64,000 nucleotides of DNA from Pseudomonas sp. GM50 (GCF_000282375.1 NZ_AKJK01000108.1:1-64000); one strand, 5' to 3'. Shown: positions 9,175-17,912, counted from the first letter of the stretch. Translations and numbers: made by a program. The notes: generated from the sequence alone by a model not told the origin.

Positions 9175-9243
9175 GCGTCCACCGGTCCTGGTTGAGGCAG
9201 TGCCGGGACCGGAGTTCGTCCATCACCAAGGGGAGAAGCGACC

Positions 9244-9300
9244 GTGAGTGACGTTTTTATCATCGGCGCGGGCGGACTCGACCAGCGGTATTCGCAATGA
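9244..9300 (+). pseudogene. 18-codon leader frame resembling the start of a Rossmann-fold enzyme
   Basis: GTG at 9244 with a GGGGAGAAG ribosome site opens an 18-codon frame reading SDVFIIGAGGLDQRYSQ. VFIIGAGG looks like the first beta-strand and glycine loop of a nucleotide-binding Rossmann domain. Its TGA overlaps the ATG of the next gene (ATGA). It is either the remnant of a deleted NAD(P)-binding gene or a leader that couples translation. Confidence 0.45.
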
Positions 9301-9926
9301 AGTTGGTTTTGGTTGGCTCCACGGGGCTTGTAGGGCGAGAGGTGCTGAAAATGGCGCTCGCCGATCCACGTATCAGTCGTGTGGTAGCTCCGGTTCGCCG
9401 GGCACTTGTCGCTCATCCCAAGCTGCAGGCGCCTCTGGTCGATTTCGACATTTTGCCCGAAACGGTTGACTGGTGGCAGGCCGATGCCGTGATCTGCACC
9501 TTGGGCACAACGATGCGCAGTGCCGGTTCGAGAGACGCCTTTCGACGCGTCGATCTCGAGTACCCGATGCATGTGGCGCGCTTGGCCAAGCGGCATGGCA
9601 CCTCAGCATATGTACTCAATTCGGCCATCGGGGCGAATCCGACTTCGCGTTTCTTCTACAACCGAGTGAAGGGCGAACTGGAGAAGCATCTGGCCGGGCT
9701 TGGCTTTCACTCACTCACCTATGTAAGGCCCGGTGTCATCGGTGGGCAGCGGGACGAGTTGCGATTGGGTGAGTGTGCACTGGTTTGCGCACTTGGCCTG
9801 GCCGGACGGCTGTTGCCCGCTCGCTGGCGACTTAACCCCGCGTCGCGGATCGCCCGAGCGTTACTCGAGTCCGCCCTTGAGCGCGCGCCGGGCATTCATG
9901 TCATCTCCTCCGAACGCTGCATTTGA
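9297..9926 (+). CDS. NAD(P)-binding protein of the atypical SDR / HTATIP2-like family
   Basis: 209 aa with an N-terminal nucleotide-binding loop LVGSTGLVGREVL, a later INxSAIG-like segment (VLNSAIGANPTSRFFYNRVKGELE), and a YVRPGVIGG strand, all typical of the atypical short-chain dehydrogenase subgroup related to HTATIP2 and NAD-dependent epimerases. The YNRVK segment supplies the YxxxK catalytic pair. Start ATG 9297 overlaps the stop of the 18-codon frame upstream. It probably belongs to the same catabolic operon. Confidence 0.8.
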   Translation: MKLVLVGSTGLVGREVLKMALADPRISRVVAPVRRALVAHPKLQAPLVDFDILPETVDWWQADAVICTLGTTMRSAGSRDAFRRVDLEYPMHVARLAKRHGTSAYVLNSAIGANPTSRFFYNRVKGELEKHLAGLGFHSLTYVRPGVIGGQRDELRLGECALVCALGLAGRLLPARWRLNPASRIARALLESALERAPGIHVISSERCI

Positions 9927-9977
9927 GTACAGGTTCGGTGGGGGTTTTCAAGCAGGTTTTTTCTAGGAGGAACACAA

Positions 9978-10418
9978 ATGCCGATGGTTGAATTTTCCGC
10001 TGTTCTGGACAGTGACGCAGCACACGCGTGGAGCGTGTTGAAGAAGTTTGGCGAGATTCAAAGGTGGCATCCGGCGATTGTCGAAAGCGGCATTGAGGAC
10101 AACCAGCCTGATGGCATGGTGGGTTGCATTCGCAAACTCGTATTGGCCGATGGCGCGGTCGTCAGGGAGCGTTTGTTGTCAGTCGATGACCGCAATCTGA
10201 CATTCTCATACCGCTTCGAAGAGGCGCCATTACCCTTGGATAATTACGTGGCCACCGTGAAACTGGCGCCCCTGACAGGCCAGTCCAAGGCGTTTATCAG
10301 TTGGTCCGCCAGCTTTGAGCTGCGCGAACCGAGTAGGGCAGAACAGTACCAGGAAGTTATTCGGGAGTTGATCGTCGAGGGGCATCACAGCCTCCAGACA
10401 TTTCTGGGGCAGCGCTGA
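9978..10418 (+). CDS. SRPBCC (START/polyketide cyclase-like) family protein
   Basis: 146-aa helix-grip protein with a large hydrophobic pocket. Seen: opening strand MVEFSAVLDSDAAHAWSVL, the FGEIQRWHPAIVES turn typical of polyketide cyclase/dehydrase members, and a long C-terminal helix ending HHSLQTFLGQ. Members bind or cyclise hydrophobic ligands; no catalytic residue can be assigned. AGGAGG lies six bases before ATG 9978. It is the last gene of the co-oriented run that starts at 4291. Confidence 0.8.
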   Translation: MPMVEFSAVLDSDAAHAWSVLKKFGEIQRWHPAIVESGIEDNQPDGMVGCIRKLVLADGAVVRERLLSVDDRNLTFSYRFEEAPLPLDNYVATVKLAPLTGQSKAFISWSASFELREPSRAEQYQEVIRELIVEGHHSLQTFLGQR

Positions 10419-10454
10419 GCTGAACCAGACAGTGAAGAGCCTTTATTCCTGCAC

Positions 10455-11216
10455 CTAGCGCATTACAATCTCACTGAATTTGACGGTAAGCGTCTCATCA
10501 TTCCCATCCCGAAACGCCAGTTTGATCGCTGGTGTTTTGCTGAGCTTGCTGTTGCTCTGCTGGAAGATCAGCGTAACGCGTGTCGGTACGTTGCGAATCA
10601 GCGGGAAGCGTAGCCAGGCGTTGTCCTCGACCTGGCCTACCCGGATCGACTCGAACTTGAGAGGGCCGCCAGACTCGTCGAATAGTCGGGTGCCGTCGTC
10701 GAAGCGAAAGCTGCGATCCACGTTCAGATTGGTCAGTTCAAATGTGCAAGTGGGCAAGCGGCCGATATTTTCGCAGCCCTCCAGTTCGATGCGTACGTTA
10801 TCCAGCACTTCCATGCGTTTGCCGAGCAGGTTGTTGCCTTCGTTTTCGACGATCTTGGCTTGCAGTTTTGCGAACTCGAAAGAGGGCTTGGCGTATTCGG
10901 TGCCCAGGATGAAGAAGCCAAAAGACAAGCCGGCAACCATGAGAAACTGCAACGCGCCGCGGAGCATCGGCGTGAAGTTACGAATCTGCCAGCCGATTGA
11001 AACGGTTCCCAGAAACAGAAAGGTACTCACCAGCAATACCACGTTTTTCCAACTGATGAAGCTGAAGCCGAACACGCTGGGGTCCGGCACCGCATAAGTG
11101 ATTAACGCCCACATGGCGCCCAGCACGATACTGAGCCCTGCCATGCCGCGGGTGATCAATGAAGTGAATTTCTGAGTGCGGGTAAGCGGTATTGCTGAAT
11201 CTTGCGGGGATATCAC
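10455..11216 (-). CDS. Putative inner-membrane protein of unknown function
   Basis: 253 aa. The N-terminal third carries three hydrophobic helices (around residues 20-40, 50-70 and 80-100: GMAGLSIVLGAMWALITYAV, VVLLVSTFLFLGTVSIGW, LQFLMVAGLSFGFFILG). The rest is a soluble, strand-rich domain with two cysteines (EGCENIGRLPTCTFEL), presumably periplasmic. I chose GTG 11216 because AAGGAG lies eight bases upstream; the open frame continues to 11300 without a ribosome site. I do not recognise the family. It stands alone, convergent with the SRPBCC gene. Confidence 0.6.
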   Translation of the reverse strand: MISPQDSAIPLTRTQKFTSLITRGMAGLSIVLGAMWALITYAVPDPSVFGFSFISWKNVVLLVSTFLFLGTVSIGWQIRNFTPMLRGALQFLMVAGLSFGFFILGTEYAKPSFEFAKLQAKIVENEGNNLLGKRMEVLDNVRIELEGCENIGRLPTCTFELTNLNVDRSFRFDDGTRLFDESGGPLKFESIRVGQVEDNAWLRFPLIRNVPTRVTLIFQQSNSKLSKTPAIKLAFRDGNDETLTVKFSEIVMR

Positions 11217-11462
11217 TGTGTTGACTCCTTGTTTCGTAGCCGATCGTCCGTCCTTGAAGGTGACTGTCAGGCTGTAGAATAGAAAACCTTGAAATATCAA
11301 GGTCCGGGGCCTGATTGTGGCGGGATGCCATTATCCAGTAATGGCGCTGTGGGTAAAGGCGCGCGGTACGGCTGCACTGGAATAAACATCGAATATTTGC
11401 TTAAGTCCACTGACACACCTGTGCGGTGATTGAATCCCAAGGCGCTTCAACCGGAGAATCCC

Positions 11463-12032
11463 ATGACCCCTCGATTCCCGCGTTTCGCCGCATTGCTCGC
11501 CATCCTCCTGGTCGGCGCCTTGCCCTGCGCCCACGCCGTCGAATACACCCAGGTGAACACCACCGCCAGCAAGATCTCGTTCACCTATAACCAGTTCGGC
11601 TCCAGGGCGTATGGCACCTTCGGCAAGTTCGACGCCACGCTCGATTTCGACACGGCGAACCCCACCGCGGCCCACGCCAAGCTGACCATCGACCTTGCCA
11701 GCATCGACGCCGGGGGCAGCGACGCCAACAGCGAGCTGCAAAAGCCTGCCTGGTTCAACACGGCGGACTATCCGGTGGCGACCTTTGAATCGACTGGGGT
11801 GAAAGCGCTGGGCGATCACCGTTACATGATCACCGGCAACCTCACGCTCAGGGGCATGACGCGTGAGTTGCAGGTGAAGGTGCTGCTGAAGCCGGAGAAG
11901 GCCATCGGCATCTTCGATGGCGACATCATTCTTAAACGCAGGGACTTCAAGATCGGCGAAGGGGAGTGGGGCGACACGGTTGTCTCCAACGACATCAACA
12001 TCCGCTTCCGCATCGTCGCGCCCGAGCGTTGA
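11463..12032 (+). CDS. YceI family periplasmic lipid-binding protein
   Basis: 189 aa. A signal peptide (RFAALLAILLVGALPCAHA) is followed by a lipocalin-like YceI beta-barrel with family motifs SKISFTYNQFG, a FDTANPTAAHAKLTIDLASIDAG stretch split over two strands, NTADYPVATFES and GNLTLRGMTREL. The family binds polyisoprenoids in the periplasm and is often induced by alkaline or osmotic stress. ATG 11463 has CGGAG upstream and begins the signal peptide. The usual cytochrome b561 partner gene is absent beside it. Confidence 0.92.
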   Translation: MTPRFPRFAALLAILLVGALPCAHAVEYTQVNTTASKISFTYNQFGSRAYGTFGKFDATLDFDTANPTAAHAKLTIDLASIDAGGSDANSELQKPAWFNTADYPVATFESTGVKALGDHRYMITGNLTLRGMTRELQVKVLLKPEKAIGIFDGDIILKRRDFKIGEGEWGDTVVSNDINIRFRIVAPER

Positions 12033-12091
12033 TTTTCCTGCGAGGGCTCGATCTGTGACAATAGCGGGCTTAACCCGGAGTCTAAAACGCA

Positions 12092-12802
12092 ATGCCCCAG
12101 CTCACCCACTTTGCCACCCCGTGCCCAGAGCCCATCAACAGCCAGATTCTGCAGATGGTCGTCGACAACCTGACCGACATCAGCATGGTGGGCATCGCGC
12201 CGAGCAACCCGTTGTACAACGTCTATCAATACACGGTGGGCTATGAGGTTCATCTCTACCTCGAAGCGCTCGGCGGCGCCAAAGGCATTGCGGTCGAACT
12301 GATCGTCGCCACGGACGATGAAGACCCCGAGCAGGTCATCGGCTTTCTGCTGTACCTGCCGGTCAAGGACGACCCCCAGGCGTGTGGCGTGGCGTATATG
12401 GCGGTGCAGGCCAGCCATCGGCGGCGGGGCGTCGCGCGGGCGATGCTGCAAGACATGCTCGGTCGCTACCCGCATGCCGAACTGACCTGCACGGTCGCCA
12501 AGGTGCCCTGGTTCGAGTCGATGGGCTTCCAGGTGCTGGGCGTGCGCGGCACTCAGGTGCTGATGAACACCCGTGATCACGGCACCGAAGGCTTGATGGG
12601 CCTATTGGATGTCACTTCGATCTACAGTTCTTTGGAGGTGCGGCAGATACATACGTATCTGCTGCAGAAACACGGCAAGCGGGCGATGATCGATGCAGAA
12701 AAGCAACGCGACCGTCATCTCGACCAAATGACGCGCAACGCCAAGGCGTTTGTGCTGGATCGTTTGAGCCAAGACGCCGGGCGCGGGTCTCGTCCCGACT
12801 AG
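12092..12802 (+). CDS. GNAT-family N-acetyltransferase
   Basis: 236 aa. The central part contains the acetyl-CoA binding signature VAYMAVQASHRRRGVARAMLQDML (motif A, R/QxxGxG/A as RRGVAR), followed by a late strand with WFESMGFQVLG. A C-terminal extension of about 60 residues is helical and basic and is not part of the GNAT core. The substrate is unknown. It lies 59 bp after yceI in the same direction and may share its transcript. Confidence 0.85.
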   Translation: MPQLTHFATPCPEPINSQILQMVVDNLTDISMVGIAPSNPLYNVYQYTVGYEVHLYLEALGGAKGIAVELIVATDDEDPEQVIGFLLYLPVKDDPQACGVAYMAVQASHRRRGVARAMLQDMLGRYPHAELTCTVAKVPWFESMGFQVLGVRGTQVLMNTRDHGTEGLMGLLDVTSIYSSLEVRQIHTYLLQKHGKRAMIDAEKQRDRHLDQMTRNAKAFVLDRLSQDAGRGSRPD

Positions 12803-13119
12803 ACTGTTGAGTCCTTTCGGGCGCGCAGGCTGGCCGAGGCGTGATATTCTGTCGCACTAACTTGGTTTGACCTATTCGGTTCGTACGTCCACAGACGTCC
12901 GACGGAATCAATGTCGCTCCAGTAGCTGAGCCCAATAAAGATAAAAATCAGTGCACGAGGGACATATAACTGAGGTCGATGGAGACACGTCGGCCTTGTG
13001 TGCCCACCTTCAAATCCTTGTAAGTGTAGGAACCCACGGCACGCTGCCTGCGTACCCGTACTCTTGGGTTGCTCATGTTGAGGATTGAGGGCGGATGGCG
13101 TTTATCATAGGTGCTACAG
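12803..13119. other. Intergenic region upstream of mqo, no gene supported
   Basis: 317 bp. A leftward open frame covers the right half (42 codons from an internal ATG near 13074, ending 12948), but it has no ribosome site and I recognise nothing in it. No strong terminator follows the acetyltransferase gene. The promoter of mqo must lie here. Confidence 0.4.
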
Positions 13120-14766
13120 ATGTTTAAGAAACTGAACACGGCCCTGCTGGGGCTGGCTTTGTCGATGGGGATCACGTCCGCCTACGCGGAAGAGGCAAAG
13201 AAAGTCGATGTGCTGCTCATTGGCGGCGGCATCATGAGTGCAACGCTGGGTGTCTGGCTTAATGAGCTGGAACCTGGTCTGTCGATGGAAATGGTCGAGC
13301 GCCTCGATGGCGTCGCCCAGGAAAGCTCCAACGGCTGGAACAACGCCGGTACCGGTCACTCCGCCCTGGCCGAGTTGAACTACACCCCGGAAGATGACAA
13401 GGGCAACGTTCAGATCGCGAAAGCCGTTGAAATCAACGAAGCCTTCCAGATCTCCCGTCAGTTCTGGGCCTGGCAAGTTCAGCAAGGCGTGCTGAAGAAC
13501 CCGCGTTCGTTCATCAACTCCACTCCACACATGAGCTTTGTGTGGGGCGATGACAACATCAAGTTCCTGAAGAAACGCTACGAAGCCCTGCAAGCGAGCC
13601 CGCTGTTCGCCGGCATGCAGTACTCCGAAGACCCAGCTGTGATCAAGAAGTGGGTTCCGCTGATGATGGAAGGGCGTGACCCGAACCAGAAAGTCGCGGC
13701 CACCTGGAGCCCGATCGGTACCGACATGAACTTTGGCGAGATCACCCGCCAGTTCGTCGCGCACCTGCAAACCACGCCGAAGTTCGACTTGAAGTTGTCT
13801 AGCGAAGTGCAAGACATCACCAAGAACGCAGACGGCAGCTGGCGCGTCAGCTACAAAAACCTGAAAGACGGCACCAAAACCGAAACCGACGCCAAGTTCG
13901 TGTTCATCGGCGCGGGCGGCGGTGCACTGCACCTGCTGCAGAAGTCCGGCATTCCTGAAGCCCAGGAATACGCAGGCTTCCCGGTTGGCGGCTCGTTCCT
14001 CGTGACCGAAAACCCGACCATTGCCGAGCAACACCTGGCCAAGGCCTACGGCAAAGCCTCCGTTGGCGCACCGCCAATGTCGGTTCCGCACCTGGATACC
14101 CGTGTCCTGGACGGCAAGCGCGTCATCCTGTTTGGCCCATTCGCGACCTTCAGCACCAAGTTCCTCAAAGAAGGCTCGTACCTGGACCTGCTGACCACCA
14201 CGACCACGCACAACGTGTGGCCAATGACCAAGGTCGGCATCAAGGAATACCCGCTGGTCGAGTACCTTGCAGGCCAACTGATGCTGTCTGACGAAGACCG
14301 CCTCAACGCCCTGAAAGAATACTTCCCGAACGCCAAAGCCGAAGACTGGCGCCTGTGGCAAGCCGGCCAACGCGTGCAAATCATCAAGCGTGATGAAGCC
14401 GCTGGTGGCGTGCTGAAGTTGGGCACCGAAATCGTTGCTTCCGCTGACGGCACCATCGCCGGCCTGCTGGGCGCATCGCCAGGCGCATCGACTGCCGCAC
14501 CGATCATGCTGACCGTGCTGCAGAAAGTGTTCAAGGACAAGGTTGCAACCCCTGCCTGGCAGGAAAAGCTGCACCAGATCGTGCCTAGCTATGGCACTCA
14601 GCTGAACAGCAACCCTGCGAAAGTGGCTGAAGAGTGGGCTTACACCGCCAAGGTGCTGGAGCTGACTCCGCCGCCGGTGATTGGTCAGGCGGCGGCTCCG
14701 GCTGCTGCTCCGGCCGCTCCGGCCAAGGCGCCGAAGGCTAATGCTGCGACGGATATGGCTTTGTAA
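13120..14766 (+). CDS. mqo: Malate:quinone oxidoreductase
   Basis: 548-aa FAD-dependent membrane-associated enzyme oxidising L-malate to oxaloacetate with electron transfer to quinone (TCA cycle and respiratory chain). Seen: FAD-binding start VLLIGGGIMSATLGVWL, SSNGWNNAGTGHSALAELNY, and GRDPNQKVAATWSPIGTDMNFG, all diagnostic of MQO. A hydrophobic N-terminus ending SAYA resembles a signal or membrane anchor, and the C-terminus is an Ala/Pro tail of about 35 residues, as in many Pseudomonas homologues. ATG 13120 chosen; a GTG nine bases upstream is possible. A strong terminator follows. Confidence 0.96.
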   Translation: MFKKLNTALLGLALSMGITSAYAEEAKKVDVLLIGGGIMSATLGVWLNELEPGLSMEMVERLDGVAQESSNGWNNAGTGHSALAELNYTPEDDKGNVQIAKAVEINEAFQISRQFWAWQVQQGVLKNPRSFINSTPHMSFVWGDDNIKFLKKRYEALQASPLFAGMQYSEDPAVIKKWVPLMMEGRDPNQKVAATWSPIGTDMNFGEITRQFVAHLQTTPKFDLKLSSEVQDITKNADGSWRVSYKNLKDGTKTETDAKFVFIGAGGGALHLLQKSGIPEAQEYAGFPVGGSFLVTENPTIAEQHLAKAYGKASVGAPPMSVPHLDTRVLDGKRVILFGPFATFSTKFLKEGSYLDLLTTTTTHNVWPMTKVGIKEYPLVEYLAGQLMLSDEDRLNALKEYFPNAKAEDWRLWQAGQRVQIIKRDEAAGGVLKLGTEIVASADGTIAGLLGASPGASTAAPIMLTVLQKVFKDKVATPAWQEKLHQIVPSYGTQLNSNPAKVAEEWAYTAKVLELTPPPVIGQAAAPAAAPAAPAKAPKANAATDMAL

Positions 14767-14782
14767 GTAGAAGCGTAATCGG

Positions 14783-14819
14783 AAAGCCCACTGGTCGGTG
14801 ACGGTCAGTGGGCTTTTTT
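14783..14819 (+). terminator. Rho-independent terminator of mqo
   Basis: AAAGCCCACTG at 14783-14793 pairs with CAGTGGGCTTT at 14806-14816, followed by a T-run. Confidence 0.9.
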
Positions 14820-15263
14820 GTGGGGGGGGTGGTTTTCAAGGGGCAGATTCATTTCGGCCCACATGACTGCTTTCGGCCCAAAAGCAGCCCTTCAGCGTGA
14901 TTGCGAAATTAGAGAGGATTCAAAACGTCTGCATGGGCCGTTATCTCCTCCATGCAAAAAGGCCGTTATCCATAGTGACGGTAGGCCGTGGTGCAGTGGC
15001 ATTCCTGCTTACCATAGTCGAATGCTATCTAAGATTATCCATAGGATACATTTGAGCAGCAGACACAATCGTGTTGCCGACGGCTTTGCTCACATGTCGA
15101 GGTTGGGTGCAGCAGAGGCGCCACCGCAGGCACCATCAAACATAAAATACTTAGTTAAATCAGGTAAATAGATCGTATTCCAAATACATTCCCAACGGTT
15201 GTTTTTTTATTCTGAAGGCTTTACCATGTCTCTATGTCAGTGACTAGGGGTATCTCCAGTCGT
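14820..15263. other. Left junction of the accessory region, no gene supported
   Basis: About 440 bp between the mqo terminator and the candidate retron RNA. Base composition shifts from GC-rich to AT-rich along it. A 117-codon rightward open frame at 14818-15171 has no ribosome site and no recognisable protein. This is the probable junction of transferred DNA and should hold the retron promoter. Confidence 0.4.
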
Positions 15264-15291
15264 CAAGCTGACCTCTAGAGGTCTTGATCCA

Positions 15292-15527
15292 TGTTACGTT
15301 TGTATGGCCTCCCTCCTCAGTTATCGTTTGATCAGGGGGGCCATGCGAATTGTAAAGTCTGCTCCTTTGCACCTCCTCTTCTTATATTTATTATCGCTCG
15401 ACCTCACCTCGATACAAAATCCCGATCCCGAATACTTGGCTCGTTAGCATTAATATTGCGTGTCATTAATGCGCGCCAATTTTCTTTTATGCGACATGCA
15501 ACTGTCCTGGGGCGCGTTGCCGTAACA
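15292..15527 (+). ncRNA. Candidate retron msr-msd RNA
   Basis: A non-coding, hairpin-rich stretch sits directly before the retron reverse transcriptase, where msr-msd RNAs lie. TGTTACG (15292-15298) is complementary to CGTAACA (15521-15527) and could be the a1/a2 pair, ending 28 bp before the RT start. Inside are an 11-bp stem (15304-15314 with 15334-15344, one G-U pair), an 8-bp stem (15447-15454 with 15465-15472, loop of ten) extended by TTGGC/GCCAA at 15436-15440/15475-15479, and GCAAC/GTTGC (15498-15502/15516-15520). A 14-bp palindrome lies just upstream at 15270-15283. I could not fix the branching G, so the boundaries are inference. Confidence 0.5.
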
Positions 15528-15555
15528 ATAGTTGAATCTGATCAGAGATTGATAA

Positions 15556-16509
15556 ATGGTTAATAGAGACTTTAAATCTGCATTTGAAGCCATGTATCAT
15601 GGTAAGTATGATTTTGAAGATTTTAAGTCGGGTGATATTTCCGAGAAATTCAGAAAGCTTGATCTAAATAAAAAAAATATATACGAGGCCGATCCGACAC
15701 TAAAAATCTACCATAAATTTCTTAATCTATTTGTATTTCAATGGCTCAAGTTTAATGAGAATTGCGTATATTCTTATAGAAAAGGAATGAATGTAGCTGA
15801 CGCAGTAAAGAAACATGCTCACAGTAAGCACTTTTATCAAACCGATCTGAACAATTTTTTTGGAAGTATTCGAAGCGATTTTGTTAAAGCTAGTATAGTC
15901 GCCAGCATTGATAGAATGCCTATTGCCGATGTACTTATATATATCGATAGAATAATCGAGCTCTGCACTGTATCTGGCAAGCTGCCGGTGGGGTTTTCAA
16001 CATCACCTTTAATTAGTAACGCATGCCTACTGCATTTTGATAATGAAGTAGAGCTTTACTGTGAGGAAAACGGATTAATATATACACGCTACTCAGATGA
16101 CATCATAATTTCTGGGGGTGAGAGAAAACTGTACGGGACAGGTGAAATAATCGCAGAGGTACTTCATCAGCAATTCAAAGGCAGTCTGTCTATCAATTCA
16201 TCCAAAACAAAATACAGTTCTGCAGGCAATAAACTTAAAATACTCGGGATGATGATTTTGCCTAACGGCACCATCACGATAGACTCGAAGTTGAAAGCCG
16301 ATATTGAAGTGTTGTTGCATTTCTTCATGAAAGATAAACAAAAATTTTTAGATAAGATTGAAACCGATAGTGCTACTGCGCTCGCCAAGGTGTCTGGGTA
16401 TTTAAATTACATCAACACAACAGACAAAATTTATCTCAATAAACTCCGCAAAAAATATGGGGCATCTGTGGTTGATATGTTTGTCCGCGGATCGGTGAAG
16501 GCCCTATGA
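15556..16509 (+). CDS. Retron-type reverse transcriptase
   Basis: 317 aa, the size of retron RTs. The palm motifs are present in order: RKGMNVADAVKKHA (matching the retron 'xxxH' region before motif A), FYQTDLNNFFGSI with catalytic Asp97, GFSTSPLISNACLLHFD, IYTRYSDDIIIS with Asp181/Asp182 in a YSDD version of YxDD, NSSKTKY, and LKILGMMI. No maturase or endonuclease domain is attached, so it is not a group II intron protein. The RT would copy the msd part of the adjacent RNA into msDNA. The stop overlaps the effector ATG (ATGA). The gene is AT-rich, unlike its neighbours, so recently acquired. Confidence 0.9.
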   Translation: MVNRDFKSAFEAMYHGKYDFEDFKSGDISEKFRKLDLNKKNIYEADPTLKIYHKFLNLFVFQWLKFNENCVYSYRKGMNVADAVKKHAHSKHFYQTDLNNFFGSIRSDFVKASIVASIDRMPIADVLIYIDRIIELCTVSGKLPVGFSTSPLISNACLLHFDNEVELYCEENGLIYTRYSDDIIISGGERKLYGTGEIIAEVLHQQFKGSLSINSSKTKYSSAGNKLKILGMMILPNGTITIDSKLKADIEVLLHFFMKDKQKFLDKIETDSATALAKVSGYLNYINTTDKIYLNKLRKKYGASVVDMFVRGSVKAL

Positions 16510-17849
16510 AAATTGAGATCGAAATCAATAACATTCAACATGTGTCCATGTTGAGGTTTGATATTGATCTAAGTCTGAATAAGTTGACATGTTTAATAGG
16601 TAAGAATGGCGTAGGCAAAACTACGCTCATTAAAGCCATACAGAATTTAAGGTTTGCCGACACCTTTGCTCAAACATCACAACCAGGCATATTTCGTACC
16701 GATAGTCATATAAAATATTTAGTAGACGAAATCTCTTTTACGTTCACCTATGACCCGGGCATTCGGAGCTTAAACTCAAAGGACGTCATACCAGATATTA
16801 TAAAAAGTAATATTGATGTAGAGTTGCCGATGCCTTACGGCCAGCGATTTAGTTTTTTCCAAACACTGACAAAAGCAGACCCAGACATTCGAAGCAACAT
16901 TGTAATGGGAACACACGAAGGACCTGTGGAACTAATTGAGTTTCTGAATTATATATACTCCACGACAAAGTTTAATGATTTGGTCCAGATAAAAGTAAAG
17001 CGTAACGAGTACTACTGCATTCTTTTGGAAGAGAGTAGGTATATACGTGAAGATTATTTGAGTTCAGGCGAATATCTTCTTATTAGCGTATACAGAAAAA
17101 TCAAAAATCGCTGTAAACTTATCGTGATTGACGAAATCGATATATCATTAGATGCGGCGGCCCAAACTAGATTGGCAACAAAACTTCGATCATTTTGCGC
17201 AATCTACAATGTGAATATTTTATTTACAACACACTCTCTAGCGTTGATGAAAACACTCAACGATAATGAGATTTTTTATTTGCTTGATGATTCCACTTGT
17301 GTTCGCGCAATTCCCGCTTCTTATAGCTATGTGAAAAGCATTCTTTTCGGATTTAAAGGATGGGACAGGTATATCCTTACTGAAGATGACTTGCTCCAGA
17401 AACTTTTAGAGCATCTACTTGAAAAGCACCATCCAAAAACACATTTTCAATATAAAATTATATATATTGGAGGGGGGAGTGGTGTTGTCGATTTAATGAG
17501 CAGAAATGCAAAAGAAGAATTCTTCGCTGACCAGAAAAACGTAATCTCTATTCTTGATGGCGACCAAGCGAAAGAAAAACATGTCAAAAACTATAAAAAT
17601 GTTTACTGCATCCCGTTCGAGAGCGTCGAAAAGCAATTGCACTCAGACTACTATGGAGGGTCAGGTTTTTTAGAAAGTGCAATAGGTAAGATACAAGGTC
17701 TCGATAATAAACAATTGTATAAGCATGTAGTGAGAAATAAACTTATGACGGAAGCGCAAATTATCGAATATCTTTGCACAACTTACGCGAAAGAGACTGA
17801 AAAATTTATGCAAGTTTTCGACGAGTTTCTTTATTTGCCCAACGTTTAA
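16506..17849 (+). CDS. Retron-associated OLD-like effector: AAA/ABC-type ATPase with TOPRIM-like C-terminus
   Basis: 447 aa. Walker A is IGKNGVGKTTL (about residues 31-41), the signature-like SSGEY is at 186-190, Walker B KLIVIDEIDISLD at about 204-216, and the switch histidine lies in TTHS (241-244). The C-terminal third has a TOPRIM pattern: LTEDDLLQKLL (about 291), IGGGSG (321-326), and ISILDGD (347-353) with the acidic DxD pair. This matches the overcoming-lysogenization-defect (OLD) nuclease design used by Eco8-like retrons. In such systems phage infection frees or activates the effector and the cell aborts infection (family knowledge, not shown here). It is translationally coupled to the RT. 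Confidence 0.85.
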   Translation: MKIEIEINNIQHVSMLRFDIDLSLNKLTCLIGKNGVGKTTLIKAIQNLRFADTFAQTSQPGIFRTDSHIKYLVDEISFTFTYDPGIRSLNSKDVIPDIIKSNIDVELPMPYGQRFSFFQTLTKADPDIRSNIVMGTHEGPVELIEFLNYIYSTTKFNDLVQIKVKRNEYYCILLEESRYIREDYLSSGEYLLISVYRKIKNRCKLIVIDEIDISLDAAAQTRLATKLRSFCAIYNVNILFTTHSLALMKTLNDNEIFYLLDDSTCVRAIPASYSYVKSILFGFKGWDRYILTEDDLLQKLLEHLLEKHHPKTHFQYKIIYIGGGSGVVDLMSRNAKEEFFADQKNVISILDGDQAKEKHVKNYKNVYCIPFESVEKQLHSDYYGGSGFLESAIGKIQGLDNKQLYKHVVRNKLMTEAQIIEYLCTTYAKETEKFMQVFDEFLYLPNV

Positions 17850-17912
17850 AGCGGAACAAAAATATTCAACTGCACCTCGTTTTGCCGGGCATCCAGAACG
17901 TCCGCTAATGGC

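Noticed and set aside
12948..13076. Small leftward protein before mqo
   Set aside because: A 42-codon frame with basic start and no ribosome site; no reason to call it coding.
13114..14574. 486-codon leftward open frame opposite mqo
   Set aside because: A shadow of a GC-rich gene; the sense frame encodes a complete MQO.
15291..15563. 90-codon open frame over the retron leader
   Set aside because: No ribosome site, covers the hairpin-rich candidate msr-msd RNA, and no recognisable protein.
15556..16509. Group II intron maturase
   Set aside because: No maturase or endonuclease domain, retron-sized, and coupled to an OLD-like effector.
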